Part shown: one piece after another, positions 9,004 to 16,594 of the stretch
Layout of the letters: the number at the start of each line of letters is the position of its first letter
Position numbering within the stretch: the first letter of the stretch is position 1
From: Streptomyces sp. NBC_00273
GTDB taxonomy: Bacteria; Actinomycetota; Actinomycetes; Streptomycetales; Streptomycetaceae
Length of the DNA: 64,000 bases
Direction: 5' to 3'
Assembly: GCF_036178145.1 (NCBI RefSeq)
Contig: NZ_CP108067.1
Location: forward strand, 930,001 to 994,000
Made by a program: the position numbers and the translations under genes
Notes under the pieces: generated by a model
The model's input: the letters and a program-made list of their open reading frames with translations, nothing else
What the model was told of the DNA's origin: nothing
The model's database searches: none

Positions 9004-9966
9004 ATGACGGTGAACGACCGGACGGCAACGGCAGGGCCCGGCCGCGCCGCCCTCGACCATCTCCTGCGGCTGATCTCGGAATCCGCGTGGGGCGACGACC
9101 TGGTCCTGCGCGGCAGCATGGTCATGCCCGCGTGGATCGGTGGCCGGGCCCGGCCACCGGGTGACCTCGACTTCGTCGTGCCGCCGCCGTCGCCGGTCCC
9201 CATCGATCGGCGGGACCCCCACCCGTACGTCCCGGCGTACGACACCGTGCAGCAGTGGCCGGAGGCCGCCGACGGTGCGGCCCGCTACGAGATATGGGCG
9301 GACGGGGAGGAGGAGTTCGAGACGCGGGGGCTGCGCGCGAACGTGCCGCCGGAGGGCCTGGTCTGGCAACCGGAGCCGGAGCCGGCGGACTTCCCGCCGT
9401 ACGAGGACCTGCTGGACCGGGTCCGTGCCCGCCCACTGGCCGCCGCGGGCGTCCTGCTGGACGCGGACGGGGCGCGCCGGGACGGTACGTGGGCCTACGC
9501 GTACACGAACGGCGAGGTCGGGCCCGCCGGGATCAGGATCCTGATCCCGTGGCGGGCGGACTCCGGCGCGGTGGGGGTGGCGCAATTGGACTTCTCCCGC
9601 GACGAGCGGCTGCCCGAGGCACCCGTCTGGACGGCCGTGCCGCGCAGCGACGGCGGGGTCACGGTGGCCCGGACGGCGAGCCGCGAACTGTCGCTGGCCT
9701 GGAAGCTGCGGTGGCTGGTGGCGGACGCCACGGCCGGGGACGGTCCGCAGTGCAAGGACCTGTACGACGCCGTGCTGCTGGCGGAGGCCTGCCGGGAGCG
9801 GTCCCTCCCGGAGCCCCCGTGCCTGGCCGGCGTGCGGCCGGACGAGCGGGCGTGGCAGCGCTTCTGCGCGGCCCACCCCGGGGTGCGGGGCTCTGCCGCC
9901 GACTGGCTCGCCCGACTCCGCACCGCGCTGGCCCCGGCCCCGGCCCCGGCCCCGGCTGGCCTATAG
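9004..9966 (+). CDS. AbiEii/AbiGii-like nucleotidyltransferase
   Basis: The 320-residue protein has the nucleotidyltransferase signature split as LRGSMVMPAWIG and RPPGDLDFVV: the G-S motif and the D-L-D metal-binding aspartates at about residues 57-58. A later ELSLAWKLRWLV segment followed by a KDLYDAVLLAE motif is usual in AbiEii-type proteins. That family includes toxins of abortive-infection systems paired with AbiEi antitoxins, but no AbiEi partner is adjacent here. TACAGT lies six bases before the ATG with no ribosome site, so the mRNA is probably leaderless. The C-terminus is a GCCCCG-repeat tail encoding Ala-Pro pairs. A housekeeping or standalone role is as likely as a defence role. 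Confidence 0.65.
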   Translation: MTVNDRTATAGPGRAALDHLLRLISESAWGDDLVLRGSMVMPAWIGGRARPPGDLDFVVPPPSPVPIDRRDPHPYVPAYDTVQQWPEAADGAARYEIWADGEEEFETRGLRANVPPEGLVWQPEPEPADFPPYEDLLDRVRARPLAAAGVLLDADGARRDGTWAYAYTNGEVGPAGIRILIPWRADSGAVGVAQLDFSRDERLPEAPVWTAVPRSDGGVTVARTASRELSLAWKLRWLVADATAGDGPQCKDLYDAVLLAEACRERSLPEPPCLAGVRPDERAWQRFCAAHPGVRGSAADWLARLRTALAPAPAPAPAGL

Positions 9967-9988
9967 GGGCCGGTCGGGGCCGATCCGG

Positions 9989-10600
9989 TCAGGCGTCGGC
10001 GTCGGCGGTCCGCCAGCGGCGCAACCCGATGGAGGAGAGTTCGATCAGCTCGCCCCGGGCGTGGTCGTGGTGCGTGGGGCGGAATCCGGCGAGGGCCCCG
10101 AGGCGGGCTCCCGTCGTGGGGTTCCAGATCTCGAGCCCGGACTCGGAGGAGGAGAACAGCAGCCCGTCCGCGGCGAAGGAGCGGCCCTCGGGCCCGCCGA
10201 AGGCCGCGATCTCGGCGGGCTCCCCTGTTCCAGCGGGTCCGCCCGCGCCTCGGCGACCGAGGTCGAAGACGCGTGCCCCGGGCGCCAGTTCCACGTCGTC
10301 GTAGCCCAAGCCTTCCAGGACCGGGCGGTCCTCGTCGAGCCAGACGATGGAGCGGTCCCAGTAGTACGCACAGGCCGGCGGTCCGGCCCAGCCGATTTCC
10401 CCGGACCAGGCGCGCTCGCCGTCGGTGAGCCACTGGTCCAGGTTCCAGGCGACGGGCCGGCCGAGGGGGTGCCGCACCCAGGCGTCCGACGCGATCCTGG
10501 TGCCTGCCGGGCCGGGGTGCAGGGCTCCGTGGAAGTGGCCCGACCAGACCGAGGAGTCGTCCTCCGCCCCGGGCACGCGGGCGACCTGGGCGCCCGTCAC
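9989..10600 (-). pseudogene. 5'-truncated conserved hypothetical gene
   Basis: The 203-codon frame opens abruptly inside what looks like the middle of a protein: TGAQVARVPGAEDDSSVWSG, then WVRHPLGRPVAWNLDQWLTD, FSSSESGLEIWNPTTGARLG and a C-terminal GELIELSSIGLRRW. I recall a Streptomyces family with this body preceded by about 100 more residues. No ribosome site precedes the first ATG at 10600, and the sequence immediately upstream is a remnant of an unrelated gene. It is therefore called an N-terminally deleted copy. It could still be expressed as a short WD-like protein. Confidence 0.5.
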
Positions 10601-10803
10601 GGCCCCGGGCGTGGGCGAGCATGGCCAGCGTCGACGGACCGGCCGCCCCGGCCGCCGGCATGCGGTAGCGGCGGGCGACGGCGAGACCGAGGCGGGCGCG
10701 GCGCTCGACGGCCTCCGCGTCGTTGCAGGTCGCCGCGATCATCGCGGTCACCTACGGCCGCGAGGAGGAGGACGTCCAGCGGACCGAGAACTCCCGCACG
10801 CAC
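10601..10803 (-). pseudogene. Remnants of SARP-like and LuxR/TPR-like regulators
   Basis: From GTG 10803 one frame reads VRAGVLGPLDVLLLAA, like the start of an AfsR/SARP regulator. A second frame from 10751 reads TAMIAATCNDAEAVERRARL, then GLAVARRYRMPAA and LAMLAHARG, which resembles a helical repeat of a large regulator. This second segment ends exactly where the truncated gene at 10600 starts. The two pieces are out of frame with each other, so neither makes a full protein. Bases 10804-10896 show no further coding signal. Confidence 0.4.
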
Positions 10804-10896
10804 CGTGATCGGCCCGATGTACCAACGGCCCTGCGTTCGAACACGCCTTGCGGCCGACGGCCCGCGGTGGGCCGGGGCCGAGGCGGCGGGCCGTGA

Positions 10897-11301
10897 TCAG
10901 GGCCGGTCGCACCAGGCGAAGGCCGCGATCCGCCAGCCGTCCGGCGTACGGACGAACTGGATGGTCTTGGTGCCCGCCCCCTCGAACGGCTTGCCGTCCA
11001 GGAGCCCGGACTTGCGGTACTCGCCGAAGCGCGACGCGATGTCGCCGGCGATCTCGGTCCGTTCGGAGGTCTCCCACTCGGAGAACTCGGCCAGGCGTCC
11101 GCCGGCGGCCAGCAACACGCGGCGCGGCTCGATGAATTCGTCCACGGTCCAGACCGTGAACTGCGGGCCGGTCATGGTGATCACTCCGCCCGGCAGGACC
11201 AGTCGACGGATCCGGTCCAGATCGGCGGCCTTGCCGCCCCGGTTGTCGAAGGCGCCGAAGAACTCCGCGGTCACCACGTCTATTTCGGCCTTGGACGACA
11301 T
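10897..11301 (-). CDS. SnoaL/DUF4440-like protein
   Basis: The 134-residue protein fits the NTF2-like fold of DUF4440 proteins: an N-terminal helix AEIDVVTAEFFGAFDNRGG, a strand pair around GGVITMTGPQFTVWTVDEFI and a C-terminal TIQFVRTPDGWRIAAFAW, the usual closing strands. Members range from small isomerases or hydrolases to proteins without known activity. The start at 11301 has TAATGT six bases upstream and no ribosome site, suggesting a leaderless mRNA. Its promoter lies between it and the methyltransferase stop at 11373, so the two are probably separate units. Confidence 0.75.
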   Translation of the reverse strand: MSSKAEIDVVTAEFFGAFDNRGGKAADLDRIRRLVLPGGVITMTGPQFTVWTVDEFIEPRRVLLAAGGRLAEFSEWETSERTEIAGDIASRFGEYRKSGLLDGKPFEGAGTKTIQFVRTPDGWRIAAFAWCDRP

Positions 11302-11372
11302 GGCGCGACATTAACACCGGGGAGCATCGTGCGCGGCGGACGGGCCGCATCGGGACCGCTGCGGCCGTCCGA

Positions 11373-12167
11373 TCAGGCCGCGAGCGCTGTCGTGATCACC
11401 AGCGGCGGTCGCGCCCGCTCCGCCGACCACGCACGGCCGGCCGCGAAGTCGGCGTCGGCCACGGTCAGTGCCTCGTCGACGGTGGGCCGGTGCTGGACGA
11501 CGTCCCGGAATCCCGCGCGCTCCAACAGGGGCGGGAGGATTGCGACGGGCCACGCGTGGTTGCGTACGTCCTGCCAGGTTCCGTCCGTGCGCCGCAGCCG
11601 TACCGTCAGCTCGTCGCCCGGCCCGTACGCCCCGCCCGGGTCGCCGATGCGCAGCGAGGCGTACTCCGTGCCGCTGCACGCGGGATCGGTGGCCAGCAGT
11701 ACGAACGGGGCGCCCGGGCGCAGGAGCCGGCGGATCTCGGTGAAGACGCCGAGCACGGCCTCTTCGGTCGGCAGCGAGGCCAGTACGTGGTTGCACATCA
11801 CCGCGTCCGCGCAGCCGTCCGGCAGGTCGCTCACGCGTCCGGCCTCGACCAGGTGGTACTCGGCCACTGCGGTCGCCGAGCCGCGGGCCAGCGCCAGCAT
11901 CTGCGGGGAGGTGTCCACCCCCAGCACCCTCGCCCCCAGCTGCCGGGCCGCCGCGTCGGCCACCTTGCCCGGCCCGCACCCGTAGTCCACCAAGACCTCG
12001 CCCGCGCCGATCCGGCGGGCCAGGGCCCGGAAGACGAACGGATACCCGAGCAGCCAGTCCGTGGCCGCCTCCACGGCCGCGAATGCCCGCGCCCCTTCAC
12101 GTCCGGACCAGTCGGTACCGTCTTCGGCGCCGCAGGGCCCGGGTCCTTCCGGCCTGTCGTTCACCAT
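11373..12167 (-). CDS. Class I SAM-dependent methyltransferase
   Basis: The 264-residue protein contains the SAM-binding motif I VLVDYGCGPGK, motif II acid LGVDTSP, and a later ADAVMCNHVLASLP strand, the typical order of a Methyltransf_11/25 domain. A TDGTWQDVRNHAWP segment and the C-terminal helix are common in small-molecule methylases. I chose the second candidate start (12167); an upstream start at 12194 would add nine residues. No substrate clue comes from the neighbours. Confidence 0.8.
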   Translation of the reverse strand: MVNDRPEGPGPCGAEDGTDWSGREGARAFAAVEAATDWLLGYPFVFRALARRIGAGEVLVDYGCGPGKVADAAARQLGARVLGVDTSPQMLALARGSATAVAEYHLVEAGRVSDLPDGCADAVMCNHVLASLPTEEAVLGVFTEIRRLLRPGAPFVLLATDPACSGTEYASLRIGDPGGAYGPGDELTVRLRRTDGTWQDVRNHAWPVAILPPLLERAGFRDVVQHRPTVDEALTVADADFAAGRAWSAERARPPLVITTALAA

Positions 12168-12249
12168 CCCACTATCGACCCACGGCGGACGCACGGCAGT
12201 GGAACGACACGGGGCCCGGGGTGTCCGCCCGCGGGTGCAGGACGCCCCG

Positions 12250-12774
12250 CTAGAGGTCGATCCAGTAGCGCCGCTTGGGGCCGATCAGGGTGTCGCGGAC
12301 GTCCTCCAGTACCCCGCCGTTGCCCTCGATCGTGCGGACCGACGCCTCGTTGTCCGGGTCGCAGGTCAGCAGGACCCGGTCCATCCCCAGGACGCGCGCC
12401 TCGTGCAGGACGGCCGCGAGGGCCCAGGTGGCCAGCCCCCGACGACGCGCCGAGGGCCTGACGCTGTAGCCGATGTGGCCGCCCGCGTCGAGGAGGAAAC
12501 CGTTCAGGTAGTGCCGCAGGTCGATCGCGCCCAGGTACGTGTCGCCCTCGGCGATCCACCAGTACGTCGCGTGGACCCGGCCGTGGTCGACCGGCAGGGT
12601 GCGGTCCGACTGCCGGCGCAGTCGCTCCGCCCAGGCCGCGAAGCCCTCCGGGGTGTCCACGTCGTCGTCGGAGCCGAGCCCGGCGCCGTCCAGATGGGCG
12701 TCCGGTCCCCATTCCCGCTGCGCGGCGAGCCAGGAAGCGTGCAGGTGGGAGGTGGGGGCTATGAGCTCGGGCAT
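12250..12774 (-). CDS. GNAT acetyltransferase
   Basis: The 174-residue protein has the GNAT acetyl-CoA site: GYSVRPSARRRGLATWAL (R/Q-x2-G-x-G/A) preceded by the strand YLGAIDLRHYLN and followed by the C-terminal LLTCDPDNEASVRTIEGNGG, where the DxxNxAS segment is typical of RimJ/RimL-like members. It may acetylate a small molecule or an N-terminus. The ATG at 12774 has TATCGT seven bases upstream with no ribosome site, consistent with a leaderless message. Confidence 0.85.
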   Translation of the reverse strand: MPELIAPTSHLHASWLAAQREWGPDAHLDGAGLGSDDDVDTPEGFAAWAERLRRQSDRTLPVDHGRVHATYWWIAEGDTYLGAIDLRHYLNGFLLDAGGHIGYSVRPSARRRGLATWALAAVLHEARVLGMDRVLLTCDPDNEASVRTIEGNGGVLEDVRDTLIGPKRRYWIDL

Positions 12775-12855
12775 ACCTCGGACGATAACAGTCGACCGGG
12801 CCGGGCTCGTGCAGCAAGATCCGTCGGGGACGGCCCGTGCGGAACGAGGGACGGT

Positions 12856-14955
12856 CTAGGCGGAACCCGTCGGCAGGGGCCGTGCACGGGCGATGACCAG
12901 GGCGACGTCGTCGTGGTCGTCCGTGCGGCGCAGGGAGTCCAGGAGGCGGTCGCAGGTCTCCTCCAGCGGGCGTCCGGTGTCGGCGAGCAGGGTCAGCAGG
13001 AGGTCGAGGCGTTCGTCGATGGGCTGGTCGCGGGTTTCGACCAGGCCGTCGGTGTAGAGGACGAGCTGGTCGCCGGGGTCCATGGCGATGGTGGTGGACT
13101 GGAACGGGATGCCGCCCACGCCGAGCGGTGCGCCGGTGGGCAGGTCGAGCAGTCGGGGCTGCCGGCCGGAGCGGATGAGGACGGGGGGCAGGTGTCCGGC
13201 GAGGGCGACCCGGCACTGGGCCTCGTGGGGGTCGTAGACGACGTAGACGCACGTGGCGATGGTCTCCTCCAGTGCGGCGGTGGTGTGGTCCAGCTGGTGG
13301 AGCACCTGGGGCGGGTCGAGGGCGAGTTCGGCGAGGGTGCGGGTCGCCGTGCGCAGTTGTCCCATGCTGGCCGCGGCGTTGATGCCGCTGCCCATGACGT
13401 CTCCGACCACGAGGACGGTGGTGTCGTCGGGTCCGGCGATGGCGTCGAACCAGTCGCCCCCGATCTCGCTGCTGGCCGCGGCGGGCCGGTAGCGGTAGGC
13501 GACTTCCAGGCCGGGCGTGGGGGGCGGGTGGTGGGGCAGGAGGTGGTGCTGGAGGGCGAGGGCGGTGTGGTGCGCGTTGCGGTACCAGCGGGCGTTGTCG
13601 ATGCACACGGCGGCGCGGGCGGCGAGTTCGCCGGCCAGCACGATGTCGTCGTCGTTGAACGGCAGCGGGTTGCGGGTGCGTTTGAGGTCGAGCGCGCCGA
13701 GGACCTCGCCGCGGGCGATGAGCGGAACGGCAAGGTAGGAGCGCAGCCCGGCGCGGCTCAGGAGGTCGGCGGCGGTGCTGTCGCGGGCGATGCGCGAGAT
13801 GTCCTGGGCCTGTACGTGCGCGACGAGGACCGGGTGGCCGGTCGTCACGGACTGGGTGACCAGCCGGTCCGCGGCGTAGCGGGCAATGTCCCCGGGCGGG
13901 TCGGCGGCGCGGACGGCGTCGCTGGGGTAGGCGGCCGCGAGGGCCAGCGCCCGGAACACCGCGGGCTCGTGGGCGGAGGACCTCAGGGTCGGCCGGCCTT
14001 CGAGGACGGAGTCGAGGATGTCGACGGCGGCGATGTCCGCGAGCTCGGGCACGACGACGTCGGCGAGCTCGCGGGCGGTCTGGTCGAGATCGAGGGTGGT
14101 GCCGATGCGGACGGTGGCGTCCGCGATGAGGGCGAGGCGGCGGCGGCTGCGGGCGATCTCGATGGCCGCCCGGTGACTCTGGGTGACGTCGACCACGGAG
14201 GTGGCGAGGCCCAGTACCCGGCCGGTGGCGTCCTCCAGTCGGTAGTACGACACCGACCAGGCGTGTTCGGTGCGGTCGCCGCCGTGCGTGCGGCCGGCCG
14301 TGAACTGTTCGAGCAGCGGCGTTCCGGTGGCCAGGACCTGGCGCATCGCCGACTCGGCGGCCTCCGCGTCGTCGAGGAAGGCCAACGCCTCGCGGACCCC
14401 CCGGCCGATGTGGTCTTCGGCGGGCAGCCCGTTGATCCGCTCCAGCGTCGGGTTGACGAGCACGTACCGCAGCTCGGTGTCCAGGACCGCGAGGCCGATC
14501 GGGGACTGGGCCACCAGGCGCGCGGACAGGGCGAGGTCCCGCTCCAGCTGGCGCAGCCGGGTCCGGTCGGTCGCGATGCCCAGGGCGAACATGTCGCCGT
14601 GCTCGTCGAGCAGCCGCATGTTGCGGAACTCCACCAGGCGCGTGGTGCCGTCCCTGCGCCGCACCGGGAAGGCCCCCGCCCAGTCCCCGGCGCCTCCCAT
14701 GACGCGCGCGAACAGCTCCGTGACCAGGCCCACGTGGTCGTTGGCGGCCAGCAGCCGGGCAGCGGGGCGGCCGAGTGCCTCCGCCGCCGTCCAGCCGAAC
14801 AGCTGCTCGGCCTGCGGGCTCCACAGTGCGACCCGTCCTTCGGAGTCGAGGACGACCGCCGCGACGTTCAGGACGTCGAGCAAACCGCTCGGCGGGGAGA
14901 CCCCGGCCATGCCGGGTCTGATCCCACCGGTCCCCGCCCCGTCGATCGCACTCAT
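12856..14955 (-). CDS. PAS-GAF-SpoIIE protein phosphatase
   Basis: The 699-residue protein starts at 14955, where GGAAGGAG lies eight bases upstream; an upstream start at 15042 lacks such a site. Residues about 25-130 form a PAS domain (LDVLNVAAVVLDSEGRVALW); two further PAS-like segments follow (VRRRDGTTRLVEFRN; IGLAVLDTELRYVLVNPTLE). A GAF domain covers about 320-470, and the C-terminal SpoIIE/PP2C domain includes LEVAYRYRPA, GGDWFDAI, VVGDVMGSGINAAASM and YTDGLVE, with the metal-binding aspartates in GDWFD and VGDVMG. Such proteins dephosphorylate anti-anti-sigma factors in response to small signals. No anti-sigma partner is adjacent, so its target lies elsewhere. Confidence 0.9.
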   Translation of the reverse strand: MSAIDGAGTGGIRPGMAGVSPPSGLLDVLNVAAVVLDSEGRVALWSPQAEQLFGWTAAEALGRPAARLLAANDHVGLVTELFARVMGGAGDWAGAFPVRRRDGTTRLVEFRNMRLLDEHGDMFALGIATDRTRLRQLERDLALSARLVAQSPIGLAVLDTELRYVLVNPTLERINGLPAEDHIGRGVREALAFLDDAEAAESAMRQVLATGTPLLEQFTAGRTHGGDRTEHAWSVSYYRLEDATGRVLGLATSVVDVTQSHRAAIEIARSRRRLALIADATVRIGTTLDLDQTARELADVVVPELADIAAVDILDSVLEGRPTLRSSAHEPAVFRALALAAAYPSDAVRAADPPGDIARYAADRLVTQSVTTGHPVLVAHVQAQDISRIARDSTAADLLSRAGLRSYLAVPLIARGEVLGALDLKRTRNPLPFNDDDIVLAGELAARAAVCIDNARWYRNAHHTALALQHHLLPHHPPPTPGLEVAYRYRPAAASSEIGGDWFDAIAGPDDTTVLVVGDVMGSGINAAASMGQLRTATRTLAELALDPPQVLHQLDHTTAALEETIATCVYVVYDPHEAQCRVALAGHLPPVLIRSGRQPRLLDLPTGAPLGVGGIPFQSTTIAMDPGDQLVLYTDGLVETRDQPIDERLDLLLTLLADTGRPLEETCDRLLDSLRRTDDHDDVALVIARARPLPTGSA

Positions 14956-15214
14956 CGGCGACGCTCCTTCCGGCATCGTCGGCCCGGCGCCGCCCGCCGC
15001 CACCCGCCCTGGGGCGGTCCGAGGCGCACGGCTTCCTCTCATCGTGCCCCCGAACCCGCCCGGCAGCGTCCGGAGCGTCCCCGCCGGGACCGCCGCGCAC
15101 CCGCCGCCCGCTCGTCACGCACGGAACGGCGCGCGTCGCAACCCGACGTTCGTCGGGGTCCGGGCCGGCCGTTCGGCCGGGGCGGGAGGGCCCCGGCGTT
15201 CCTACGGTCGGGCC

Positions 15215-16219
15215 ATGGAATCGAACACCCGATACGGATGGGCCCGACGGCTGCCGCTCGCCGGCGCGACGGCCGGAACGGGCGCCGCGGCCGTCGCCTG
15301 GGCGGCGCCCGGCGGCGCGCTGGGCACGAACGAGCCGGTACGCGTCACGGAGGGCGCCTCGGCGACGGTCTACCGGTCACTCGCCCGGAGCGTGGCGGGC
15401 GACTGGCCCGCCTGGGCCGGGACGGCACTGGAGGCGGCGAGCGAGGGCACGCTGGTGCTCCTGGTCCTGCTGCTGTTCGCGGCGGGCCTGTGCTCCCTGC
15501 GGCGCCGTGATGCGCCGGGCCTGGCCGGGGTGACCCTGGCGGCCGCCGGGACCGTGGCCGCCTACGCGCTCAGCCAGGCGCTGAAGCTCCTGGTCGACGA
15601 GGAGCGGCCGTGCCGGGCCGTGGCGGGGGCCCTGGCGGTCGCACCGTGTCCCGCGCCCGGCGACTGGTCGTTCCCGAGCAATCACGCCACCCTCGCCGCC
15701 GCTCTGGCGGTCGGGGTGACGCTCGTACGTCCCCGGCTGGCGGCCCTGGCCCTGCCGGTGGCCGTGGCCGCCGCCCTGCTGCGGGTCCTGGTCGGCGTGC
15801 ACTATCCGCACGACGTCCTGGCGGGCGCGGCGCTCGGGGCGGGCGCCGTACTGACCGCACGGATCCTCCTGCTGCCCGCCACCGGGCGCGCGGCGTCAGC
15901 GCTCCTCGTGCGGAGCCCGGCCCGCGGGCGGCGCCGGGACCGCGCCGGCCTCGTGGGCGACCACCGCCGCCGCGGCCCGGTTGTCGACGCCGAGGCGGGC
16001 GAGGATCGAGCTGACGTGGGCCTTCACCGTTCCTTCGGCCAGGTGCAGGCGGCGCGCGATCTGCCCGTTGGACAGTCCGCCGCCCAGGAGGCCCAGCACG
16101 TCCCGTTCCCGCGCGGTCAGCGCGTCGACGCGGGCGCGGGCCGCGGAACGGCGGCTCGCGCGGGCGCCGGCGCCGTCGGCCGCGAGATGGGCGACGACCC
16201 GGGCCGCGACCTTCGGTGA
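15215..16219 (+). CDS. PAP2-family phosphatase with an antisense-derived tail
   Basis: The membrane PAP2 phosphatase has all three active-site motifs: KLLVDEERP (K124, R131), PSNHA (S155, H157) and RVLVGVHYPHD (R190, H196, D200). About six hydrophobic segments surround them. It likely removes phosphate from undecaprenyl or other lipid phosphates at the membrane. TACGGT lies six bases before the ATG, suggesting a leaderless start. The catalytic domain ends near residue 228, about where the convergent response-regulator gene begins at 15896. No stop occurs until 16219, so roughly 105 extra residues (Arg- and Gly-rich, low complexity) are read from the antisense of that gene. Either the tail is real or a change removed an earlier stop. 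Confidence 0.8.
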   Translation: MESNTRYGWARRLPLAGATAGTGAAAVAWAAPGGALGTNEPVRVTEGASATVYRSLARSVAGDWPAWAGTALEAASEGTLVLLVLLLFAAGLCSLRRRDAPGLAGVTLAAAGTVAAYALSQALKLLVDEERPCRAVAGALAVAPCPAPGDWSFPSNHATLAAALAVGVTLVRPRLAALALPVAVAAALLRVLVGVHYPHDVLAGAALGAGAVLTARILLLPATGRAASALLVRSPARGRRRDRAGLVGDHRRRGPVVDAEAGEDRADVGLHRSFGQVQAARDLPVGQSAAQEAQHVPFPRGQRVDAGAGRGTAARAGAGAVGREMGDDPGRDLR

Positions 16220-16594
16220 CAGGTAGGCGGCGCCTTCGGCGACCGCCCGGACACCGGCCTGTAGCTCCTCCGGATCGCCGGACTTGATCAGGAAGCCGGT
16301 GGCGCCCTCGCCGAGCGCGCGCAGGATGTAGTCGTCCTCGCCGAAGGTCGTCAGCATCACGACTCCCGTCGCCGGTACGGTCCTTCGTATCTCGGCGGCG
16401 GCCGCGATGCCGTCGGTGCCCGGCATCCGGATGTCCAGGACGGCGACGTCCGGGCGGTGGTGCTGCACGAGCCGCACCGCCTCGTGGCCGTCGGCGGCCT
16501 CGGCGACGACGGTGATGCCGGGATCGGCAGCGAGGACGGCGCGGACGCCCGAGCGGATCATCGGCTCGTCGTCGGCGATCAGGATCCGGATCAT
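15896..16594 (-). CDS. NarL/FixJ-type response regulator
   Basis: The 232-residue protein has a receiver with the acidic pocket D8-D9 (IADDEP), phospho-acceptor D54 (VAVLDIRMPG) and conserved K in FLIKSGD, then a LuxR-type HTH (LTARERDVLGLLGGGLSNGQ, then IARRLHLAEGTVKAHVSSIL). It overlaps the kinase gene by four bases (ATGA), which couples their translation. The 3' part lies antisense to the long PAP2 frame. It is closely similar to the regulator at 29578, which pairs with a paralogous kinase. Confidence 0.92.
   Translation of the reverse strand: MIRILIADDEPMIRSGVRAVLAADPGITVVAEAADGHEAVRLVQHHRPDVAVLDIRMPGTDGIAAAAEIRRTVPATGVVMLTTFGEDDYILRALGEGATGFLIKSGDPEELQAGVRAVAEGAAYLSPKVAARVVAHLAADGAGARASRRSAARARVDALTARERDVLGLLGGGLSNGQIARRLHLAEGTVKAHVSSILARLGVDNRAAAAVVAHEAGAVPAPPAGRAPHEER

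Noticed and set aside
9940..9964. GCCCCG run at the end of the nucleotidyltransferase gene considered as a regulatory repeat
   Set aside because: It simply encodes an Ala-Pro tail, and similar runs occur in other genes of the window (for instance 38521-38560).
9004..9966. AbiEii-like nucleotidyltransferase considered as part of an abortive-infection system
   Set aside because: No AbiEi partner or other defence gene lies next to it, and the family also contains stand-alone proteins.
12061..15510. Very long plus-strand open frame of about 1150 codons
   Set aside because: It is antisense to the SpoIIE phosphatase and neighbouring genes, with Gly/Arg/Val-rich sequence typical of shadow frames in high-GC DNA.
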